From the NCBI GenBank assembly GCA_002372575.1, contig DFHC01000095.1, forward strand, positions 1 to 10,562: 10,562 bases of DNA, read 5' to 3'. Positions 5,476 through 10,562 of the stretch are shown here, piece after piece. The position numbers and the translations under genes were made by a program. This DNA is from a bacterium UBA3734 (GTDB lineage: Bacteria; Bacteroidota; Bacteroidia; Bacteroidales; Bacteroidaceae). The notes beneath the pieces are model-generated. The model did not search any database. It saw only the letters and a list, made by a program, of their open reading frames with translations, and was not told the origin of the DNA. The stretch's first letter is position 1; every line of letters starts with the position of its first letter.

Positions 5476-8343
5476 ATGAAACAGCGTTTTTTCAAAATAA
5501 TGACCATTGCTGCCGGCATTGTGATGGCATCGTGCAGCGACTTCGATGGAATAAACACCGAGAATCAGACTGGCAAAGGAATCCGATTCATAACGGACAT
5601 TTCGCAAGACTGGAAAGCGGAAAAGGAGAACACCCGCAAGAAAATGCGGAAACAGCCTATCCATGCCGTGCCCATGCAGTCGTCCGACGGCACTCAACTT
5701 TGGCTAAAGGGCGTCACCACCAATGGAATAAGGAACGCGAAGCAGGAAATGGAGGCAGAAAACAATACGCGCGGACAAACCATTGAGGAAGTGGCAAACA
5801 TGAGCGATTTCAGTTCCTTCAGCTACAAGACCGACAACAGCGTTCTCTATACAAACATCAAGTCCACAGCTAAAGGAATTTTGGAGAAAGAGTACGCATG
5901 GCCTGAAGGTACGCAGTTGAAGTTCTTCGCCGTGTATCCCTACGATAGGACCGCAAACTTCGGTGTCGATCTATCGACGGGGCTCACCTACAATTTCACC
6001 GTGAACGCCAACGTCACGGAGCAAAAAGACCTGATGTATGCAGTGACGGGAATTCTTGATTACAATGAAAATCAGACCGCACCGCTCCATTTCGTCCATG
6101 CACTCACCGCAATCGATTTTGTGATGGGCAATTTCGCCTTTGAAGGATACGTACAGAGAATCACCCTGAAAAATGTCTATACCAGCGGAACGCTCACGTT
6201 GCCAACAGAAAAGACAACCTATTCAGGAGAAACGGGGGAAGCCACTTGGAGCAACCTCGGCAACCGAAAAGACATCGTCATTGATGGTTTGAACGCAAAC
6301 ATTCAGGAAGGGAATGTGAAAATAACCTCTTCGGAAAACAATACGACGCTGCTGATGATTCCACAAAGACTCGAAGGAGTGGAAGTAGAAATCATCATCG
6401 ATGTCAACGGACACATCCTCACCGTAAGCGGTTCGCTCGCAGATACAGATCCAGAGGCATCAGCTTGGGTTGCTGGAACCACCCGCACCTATACTTTCAA
6501 CTCTACGAAAGACATCAGCGGTTTTACGCTCACCCTGAACACACCAGAAAATCTCAGTCAATTGAATTATAACGCTGCCAGTCTATTATTCGGTATAGAT
6601 AGCTATGAGTTGTATGGCGACGGCAGCAGAGAAGAAGTGGAATGGGAAGTTGCTGATATCGTTTACAGTACAGGCGAAGGCGACGGCAGCGGTTGGGTAG
6701 AAATCACACCATCTGGCAGCGGAGGAAGTTCTGAAAATGTTTCATTGGAGATAGCACAAGAGCCCTTGGTAGATAAGCTGGCAGCACGCAACGCAGCCTT
6801 GAAAGCCGCCACTGTCAGAGGTTCCGCAGCAGAACCCTACGACCTCTCTACACACGGCATCAATGGAGAACCAACGGAAATGAACACGGCCAACTGCTAC
6901 ATCATCAGCGCTCCGGGATTCTACAAACTGCCATTAGTCCACGGAAATGCTATCAAAGGTGGATTTGACAACCCCAGCAGCTACACATCTACATCTACAT
7001 CTGCAGATTCCCATTTGGCGAGTTTCCAAAACTACCGCCGCATTGACGATTACACTAGCGAAGATATCACGAGCCCATGGCTTCGCGTAAACGGCGGCAA
7101 CAAAGAGCCCGTCAAAGCACTTATCGTATGGAGTGACATCGTAGATAAAGTAATTGATAACACTTCTGAATACGAAGGTGAAACTTATGAAGACTTCCAC
7201 TACGAACCATTTATCCTAAAGGGCACAACCATCACTGAACCCACGATTGATGGTGACTACTTGAAATTTGAAGTCACACAAGAAAAAATTGAACAGGGCA
7301 ATGTAGTGGTGGCCGTGAAAGATGACTCTGATGTCATCATGTGGAGCTGGCATCTGTGGTTTACCACTCCAGACGCGTTGCAGACGAAAACATTTACTAA
7401 CTACAACGACTATCAATCTAAAATCGCCGCAGAAAACCTCGGTCAAAAATATAGCAAATGGCTCGCGTCTCCCTATGAAAGACCGCGCACTGCCACGGTG
7501 ACTATTCGCCAGAAAAGAGCACCTGCTGGCGAAGAGCCGAAAACGGCTTCTTTCACCATCGTACAGAGTTCAGGAATAGAAGCTTTCTCTGAGTCTCTTA
7601 TGTACCAATTTGGTAGAAAAGACGCTTTCCCCGGGTTAGATGTTATTAGAATTCCAAAATACTATAACAACGAAGTTAATCCTACAGTTCGCACCGCAAC
7701 AAGTTCTGTCGCAATTCACCAATCTATCCAATCCCCCCTGACTCTATATGGGACGGGAGGTAGTAACTGGTCTTTCAGAATGTATAGGAACCTATGGGCC
7801 GCCAATGCGTGGGGGATTAGCGACGATGTCGTAAAAACCATCTACGACCCCTGTCCCGTCGGATTCCACGTTCCCCGTGGCGATTTCCTTGATGGAATTA
7901 TCAGGAACAAACCAAGCAATACTCTTGCGGAAAACTATGCCAGTCAGATTAGTGACAGATATCGTCTCAATGTAAAACAACCTGGTCGTTTATATAGAGG
8001 ATATGGATATCTAGGTATGTACATCTACACCAACTGTTCACAGAGTGCATCAGAAAAAGATAGCAAAATGAGCGAAACGGTGTATTTCCCCACTACTGGT
8101 TCTCGGTATCTTTTAAGCACCAATCTGCAAACGGAATCAGTTGCGAACAGTGCGTGCTATTGGACAGCCTCTCCAATAAGCTCTTCTAATGGAAAACATA
8201 TGTATTTTAGTACTTCCACCTCTTCAGATTATTATGATTCTTATTGGATAGTTTCAACAAGGGCACGACAAACCTACACCTACAATTTTGATCAACGATC
8301 TTCATTAGTTGATGCCAAGGCTGTGCGTCCTGTAGCTGATTAG
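5476..8343 (+). CDS. Fimbrillin-like lipoprotein with C-terminal FISUMP domain (paralog 2)
   Basis: A 955-residue paralog of the preceding gene. The start at 5476 gives MKQRFFKIMTIAAGIVMASC with Cys20; the residues after it, SDFDG, are acidic as in Bacteroidota lipoprotein export signals, favouring surface exposure. The fimbrillin-like part has FVHALTAIDFVMG at 206-218. The middle module has TANCYI (471-476) and MWSWHL (622-627), then YQFGRKDAFPG (710-720). The FISUMP domain has YDPCPVGFHVP (790-800), YFPTTGSR, YWTASP and the final AVRPVAD. The order of motifs matches the first paralog, but sequence between motifs differs widely, so the pair is an old or fast-evolving duplication. GGAG lies only a few bases before the ATG. 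Base composition becomes clearly more AT-rich over the last 700 nt. A strong terminator follows. Probably a second fimbrial or adhesive surface component made together with the first. Confidence 0.93.
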   Translation: MKQRFFKIMTIAAGIVMASCSDFDGINTENQTGKGIRFITDISQDWKAEKENTRKKMRKQPIHAVPMQSSDGTQLWLKGVTTNGIRNAKQEMEAENNTRGQTIEEVANMSDFSSFSYKTDNSVLYTNIKSTAKGILEKEYAWPEGTQLKFFAVYPYDRTANFGVDLSTGLTYNFTVNANVTEQKDLMYAVTGILDYNENQTAPLHFVHALTAIDFVMGNFAFEGYVQRITLKNVYTSGTLTLPTEKTTYSGETGEATWSNLGNRKDIVIDGLNANIQEGNVKITSSENNTTLLMIPQRLEGVEVEIIIDVNGHILTVSGSLADTDPEASAWVAGTTRTYTFNSTKDISGFTLTLNTPENLSQLNYNAASLLFGIDSYELYGDGSREEVEWEVADIVYSTGEGDGSGWVEITPSGSGGSSENVSLEIAQEPLVDKLAARNAALKAATVRGSAAEPYDLSTHGINGEPTEMNTANCYIISAPGFYKLPLVHGNAIKGGFDNPSSYTSTSTSADSHLASFQNYRRIDDYTSEDITSPWLRVNGGNKEPVKALIVWSDIVDKVIDNTSEYEGETYEDFHYEPFILKGTTITEPTIDGDYLKFEVTQEKIEQGNVVVAVKDDSDVIMWSWHLWFTTPDALQTKTFTNYNDYQSKIAAENLGQKYSKWLASPYERPRTATVTIRQKRAPAGEEPKTASFTIVQSSGIEAFSESLMYQFGRKDAFPGLDVIRIPKYYNNEVNPTVRTATSSVAIHQSIQSPLTLYGTGGSNWSFRMYRNLWAANAWGISDDVVKTIYDPCPVGFHVPRGDFLDGIIRNKPSNTLAENYASQISDRYRLNVKQPGRLYRGYGYLGMYIYTNCSQSASEKDSKMSETVYFPTTGSRYLLSTNLQTESVANSACYWTASPISSSNGKHMYFSTSTSSDYYDSYWIVSTRARQTYTYNFDQRSSLVDAKAVRPVAD
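6985..7002 (+). repeat. 3x hexamer ACATCT in paralog 2
   Basis: Three perfect copies of ACATCT encode alternating Ser-Thr residues in the loop after the TANCYI...PLVHGN segment. The unit is a multiple of three, so copy changes would keep the frame, unlike the arrays in argS, ribD and prmC. Confidence 0.7.
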
Positions 8344-8390
8344 GGATAAAACAAAGGTAGTTCCTCTGCAGAAATCATGAGCATCATCAC

Positions 8391-8434
8391 CTGCGGCGGC
8401 CTCCCTCGGAAAGGGAAGTCGCCGCAGTGTTTTT
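8391..8434 (+). terminator. Strong intrinsic terminator after the fimbrillin operon
   Basis: CTGCGGCG (8391-8398) pairs with CGCCGCAG (8420-8427). The stem continues inward through a G-U and a C-G pair, one mismatch, then TCCCT (8402-8406) with AGGGA (8412-8416) around a 5-nt loop, giving about 15 pairs. TGTTTTTGGG follows. It lies 47 nt after the stop of the second lipoprotein gene and before the next promoter. Confidence 0.9.
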
Positions 8435-8463
8435 GGGTGTTTGCATCAAAAAAAATCGGAACA

Positions 8464-8495
8464 TTTGCGTTTTTTGGAGAAATTCGCTATCTTTG
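8464..8495 (+). promoter_or_regulatory. Bacteroidota-type promoter for sanA
   Basis: A perfect -33 TTTG (8464-8467), a 20-nt spacer and a perfect -7 TATCTTTG (8488-8495). Transcription would start around 8500-8505, so only an ATG downstream of that can be used. This decides the sanA start at 8513. Confidence 0.85.
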
Positions 8496-8512
8496 CACAA
8501 AGTAGAATTACC

Positions 8513-9145
8513 ATGTCACACTTTAAAAAACTGATTTCTCGAAAATTTATTTTTTCCTTTAGTTTTGTCGCCATCGTTCTACTCATAGCGACAATAGCGG
8601 TCTGTAACCATTTGGTGGAACGCGCCGCCGACAGAAAGACTTATGACGACATCTCCACTCTGCCTCACAACGAGGTGGCTCTTGTGCTGGGTGCCCCACC
8701 CCTGCTTCATGAAGGAAAGGTTAATCCCTATTTTGTCAAGCGGATGGAAGCTGCCGCCGCCCTGTACCATGCAGGGAAAATCGACAAAATTCTATTGAGT
8801 GGAAGGGTTTCGCACAATGGGTTCAACGAACCGCAGGAAATGAGGGCTACACTCATGGAAAAAGATGTGCCAGACAGCATTCTCGTGCTTGACGAAGCAG
8901 GCACACGTACTCTGGAATCAGTGGTCAGGTGCAAAAAAGTGTTCGGACTGCATCGTTTGACGATTATTTCGCAGCAATTCCACAACAAACGGGCACTCTA
9001 CATCGCCCGTGCGCATGGTATCGACGCGGTGGCTTTCAATGCCAATGATGTGCCAAGGCATCGCTGGCTGAGCAGAATGAAGTTACGCGAATGGTTAGCA
9101 CGGTACAAGGCCGTCGTGGAAGTGACGCTGTCTGAGAAAGACTAA
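8513..9145 (+). CDS. sanA: SanA-like membrane protein (YdcF/DUF218 family)
   Basis: A 210-residue protein with one N-terminal membrane segment (about residues 13-31) and a periplasmic DUF218 domain. The frame is open to an ATG at 8441, but that lies upstream of the promoter, so the start is put at 8513 (MSHFKKLISRK). Family motifs seen in order: ALVLGAPP, the NPYFVKRMEAA helix, a LLSG turn, NEPQEMRATL, LDEAGTRTLESVVR, IISQQFHNKRALYIA and a final KLREWLARYKAVVEV. These match the SanA subgroup, which in E. coli affects exclusion of vancomycin at high temperature; the biochemical activity is not established. Length is a little below the E. coli protein (about 239), lacking its C-terminal tail. 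It has its own promoter, is insulated from the fimbrillin operon by a terminator, and its stop overlaps the convergent ribD stop. Confidence 0.9.
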   Translation: MSHFKKLISRKFIFSFSFVAIVLLIATIAVCNHLVERAADRKTYDDISTLPHNEVALVLGAPPLLHEGKVNPYFVKRMEAAAALYHAGKIDKILLSGRVSHNGFNEPQEMRATLMEKDVPDSILVLDEAGTRTLESVVRCKKVFGLHRLTIISQQFHNKRALYIARAHGIDAVAFNANDVPRHRWLSRMKLREWLARYKAVVEVTLSEKD

Positions 9146-10122
9146 GAATGATAGCAAACAATGGTGTTGCCATCGAACTGCTCGCGGCGGAACGCCGTGG
9201 CTGTTTCGGGGATTTTCGGGGAAAGAGTTGAAGGTTGAGGGTTGAGGGTTGAGGGTTGAAGGTTGAGGGCTTTTTCCACGCGGATTTCGTCCCAGAGATT
9301 TTTGTCGAGAAACGACTGGAGCGTTTCCCTGCCTCCCTCGACAATGAGCGACTGCAGCTGCTGCTCGCGGCATCGCTCAAAAAGTTCTTCTATTGTTCGA
9401 CACTCATTTTCCGCCTCCATCATAGCCCCCTCTCCTCGAATTACAAACCTCACCGGATTTTTGCCCGCCCACTCCCTCACATTGAGTTGCGGATGCTCGC
9501 GCTCCCACGTGACGCGTCCCACGACGATGGCATCTTCCTCGGCGCGAAGCTTATGGACGAGCATTTTCGTGAACGGCGTAGAGATGGCGAGGGGGTTTCC
9601 GCAGTCGTCGAGGTAGCCGTCGGCGGTTTGCGCCCATTTCAGGATGATGTAAGGTCGGTTTTTCTCGTGGAAAGTGAAAAAACGGCGGTTTAGATGGCGA
9701 CATTCCTTTTCGAGCACACCCACGACAACTTCGATGCCGGCATCACGAAGCCGTTTGACGCCGCGCCCCTGCACCTCGGCAAACGGGTCGATGCAACCCA
9801 CGACGACGCGGCGAACACCCTTTCGGACGATGAGGTCGCTGCAGGGTGGCGTTTTCCCGTGGTGCGAGCAGGGTTCGAGCGACACGTAGAGCGTGGCCTC
9901 GGGCAGCAGTTTTTCGTCGTCGGCGCTCACCGACGCAAAGGCGTTCACCTCGGCGTGGCCCTCGCCACAGCGCACGTGGTAGCCCTCGCCCAGAATCCGC
10001 CCGCCGGCCACGATCACACAGCCCACCATCGGATTCGGTCGCGACAGGTTTCGTCCGCACGCCGCCAGTTGGATGCAGCGTCGCATGAATTTTTCGTCAG
10101 TCAACGTTTGTGATTTCTCCAT
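9142..10122 (-). CDS. ribD: Bifunctional riboflavin deaminase/reductase RibD
   Basis: Riboflavin pathway enzyme: zinc-dependent deamination of the GTP-derived pyrimidine, then NADPH-dependent reduction of the ribosyl group. With the start at 10122 it has 326 residues; an ATG at 10143 adds seven residues but overlaps the prmC start, and relatives begin near DEKFMRRCI. The deaminase domain has the zinc site HAE (56-58) and PCSHHGKTPPC (84-94). The reductase domain starts near KNRPYIILKW (154-163) and has VGRVTW (201-206) and IVEGG (260-264). Odd: only 27 residues separate NPVRFVIR from QSLIVEGG, shorter than in relatives I recall, and residues 285-299 are encoded by a heptamer array replacing the usual loop near the C-terminus. 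An acidic Glu stands where an Asp is usual in the conserved TxxxDxPxL segment (WEREHPQL). Probably functional, but the changes near the NADPH side deserve care. Confidence 0.94.
   Translation of the reverse strand: MEKSQTLTDEKFMRRCIQLAACGRNLSRPNPMVGCVIVAGGRILGEGYHVRCGEGHAEVNAFASVSADDEKLLPEATLYVSLEPCSHHGKTPPCSDLIVRKGVRRVVVGCIDPFAEVQGRGVKRLRDAGIEVVVGVLEKECRHLNRRFFTFHEKNRPYIILKWAQTADGYLDDCGNPLAISTPFTKMLVHKLRAEEDAIVVGRVTWEREHPQLNVREWAGKNPVRFVIRGEGAMMEAENECRTIEELFERCREQQLQSLIVEGGRETLQSFLDKNLWDEIRVEKALNLQPSTLNPQPSTLSPKIPETATAFRREQFDGNTIVCYHS
9227..9268 (-). repeat. 6x heptamer GTTGARG inside ribD
   Basis: Six contiguous 7-nt units on the + strand: GTTGAAG, GTTGAGG (x3), GTTGAAG, GTTGAGG. On the ribD coding strand they read CYTCAAC and encode NLQPSTLNPQPST-type sequence with a 7-residue superperiod (21 nt). 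Read in the other orientation every frame would meet TGA, so only the orientation present is compatible with coding. Confidence 0.95.
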
Positions 10123-10137
10123 TTTTTCGTATATTTG
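10107..10137 (+). promoter_or_regulatory. Bacteroidota-type promoter for prmC
   Basis: -33 TTTG at 10107-10110, a 19-nt spacer and -7 TATATTTG at 10130-10137. The prmC ATG is at 10142, so the transcript would start at or within a few bases of the start codon. The -33 element lies inside the 5' coding end of ribD on the opposite strand. Confidence 0.75.
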
Positions 10138-10141
10138 CACC

Positions 10142-10562
10142 ATGACTTACCGCGAACTCTGTCAGCGGCTGGCCTCGGTCTATGACATGGACGAGGCTCG
10201 CGCCGTGGTCCGCCTGCTTCTCGGCGAGCGATTCGGCTTGTCGATGGCCGACATTTTGTGCGACAAAGTTACGGAATTATCGGCAGACGACCGCACGGAA
10301 TTGGAAAAAATGATGCGTCGGCTTGAAAATGGCGAGCCCGTGCAGTATGTGCTGGGCTATGCCACGTTCTGCGGTCGGCGCTTTCGCGTGACTCCCGACG
10401 TGCTGATTCCACGGCCAGAAACCGAAGAACTTTGCCAATGGCTGATCTCGGGAGTTCAGGAGTTCGGGAGTTCAGGAGTTCAGGAGAAATCTCACTCCAC
10501 ACTCCACACTCCACGCTCCACACTCCTCACTCCTCACCCCTCACTCCACACTCCTCACTCCT
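10142..10562 (+). CDS. prmC: Release-factor glutamine methyltransferase PrmC, N-terminal part (cut by window)
   Basis: Transfers a methyl group from S-adenosylmethionine to the glutamine of the GGQ motif in peptide release factors RF1 and RF2. Only the first 140 residues are in the window. The helical N-terminal substrate-binding domain is typical of Bacteroidales PrmC: MTYRELCQRL, FGLSMADILCDKVTELSADD (31-50), GEPVQYVLG (64-72), then the strongly conserved IPRPETEELC (89-98). In relatives the SAM-binding motif I (DxGTGSG) follows soon after. Here residues from about 103 onward come from two adjacent micro-repeat arrays, first SGVQEFGSSGVQE and then a His/Thr/Ser/Pro/Leu-rich stretch. The frame is open to the edge, so the methyltransferase domain may follow in frame, or the gene may be broken; the window cannot tell. 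The promoter nearly abuts the ATG, implying a leaderless or near-leaderless mRNA. Confidence 0.9.
   Translation, partial: MTYRELCQRLASVYDMDEARAVVRLLLGERFGLSMADILCDKVTELSADDRTELEKMMRRLENGEPVQYVLGYATFCGRRFRVTPDVLIPRPETEELCQWLISGVQEFGSSGVQEKSHSTLHTPRSTLLTPHPSLHTPHS
10450..10486 (+). repeat. Octamer array RGGAGTTC inside prmC
   Basis: Four full units GGGAGTTC, AGGAGTTC, GGGAGTTC, AGGAGTTC (10450-10481) and a partial fifth. The complement reads GAACTCCY, the same octamer family as GAACCCCC in argS. In the prmC frame it encodes SGVQEFGSSGVQE. The opposite orientation would contain TGA. Confidence 0.92.
10491..10562 (+). repeat. Heptamer array CWCACTC inside prmC, reaching the window edge
   Basis: Ten consecutive 7-nt units of the form CACACTC or CTCACTC, with single variants CACGCTC and CTCACCC, then two more bases to the window end, so the array may continue. 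It begins 4 nt after the octamer array and stays open in the prmC frame, encoding His, Thr, Ser, Pro and Leu. Confidence 0.95.

Noticed and set aside
5447..8434. Diversity-generating retroelement parts (reverse transcriptase, template repeat)
   Set aside because: No reverse transcriptase motif or near-copy template was found in the window; only a speculative target remains.
8441..8512. Upstream extension of sanA to an ATG at 8441
   Set aside because: The promoter elements at 8464-8495 lie downstream of that ATG, so it would not be transcribed from this promoter.
9256..9693. 145-codon plus-strand frame within ribD
   Set aside because: Antisense shadow of ribD, which carries clear catalytic motifs.
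10123..10141. FMN riboswitch ahead of ribD
   Set aside because: Only about 19 nt separate ribD and prmC, too little for an FMN aptamer, and no such fold is seen.
10123..10143. ribD start at 10143
   Set aside because: It would overlap the prmC start codon and adds residues not seen in relatives I recall; it remains possible.
487..10562. Tandem arrays as CRISPR repeats
   Set aside because: The units are 7-8 nt, directly adjacent with no spacers, and inside coding frames.

Overview
The window looks like a chromosomal segment of a Bacteroidales bacterium, most likely Prevotella-like. The evidence is three Bacteroidota-type promoters (-33 TTTG and -7 TAnnTTTG), two large fimbrillin-type lipoproteins with C-terminal Fib_succ_major (FISUMP) domains, and Bacteroidales-style ArgS, RibD and PrmC sequences. 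The genus is inferred; no rRNA or tRNA gene is present.

Layout. (1) 1-1837, + strand: the C-terminal part of argS, a small AT-rich unknown membrane or lipoprotein gene, and a compact RNase HI, tightly spaced (13 and 3 nt gaps), ending in a weak stem-loop. (2) 1903-8434, + strand: a self-contained surface-structure operon with a promoter at 1903-1935, a small protein of unknown function, two tandem paralogous lipoproteins of 1055 and 955 residues, and a strong intrinsic terminator at 8391-8434. The two large proteins share an order of modules: lipoprotein signal, Mfa/fimbrillin-like domain, a middle region with TANCYI and WSWH motifs, and a FISUMP domain. They are probably exported, surface-anchored fimbrial or adhesive proteins. 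(3) 8464-9145, + strand: sanA-like gene with its own well-formed promoter. (4) 9142-10122, - strand: ribD, the bifunctional riboflavin deaminase/reductase, convergent with sanA and overlapping it by 4 nt. (5) 10107-10562, + strand: prmC (hemK), divergent from ribD, with a promoter almost touching its start codon; it runs off the window.

The most striking signal is that all three conserved housekeeping enzymes (argS, ribD, prmC) carry short tandem arrays of 7- or 8-nt units inside their reading frames. Each array lies at a domain linker or loop and reads without stops into Pro/Ser/Thr/Asn-rich peptide. The argS and prmC octamers are the same family in opposite orientation. No such arrays were noticed between genes or in the fimbrillin operon. 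This looks like a family of micro-repeats that spreads into protein-coding linkers, with unit lengths that would shift the frame on slippage.
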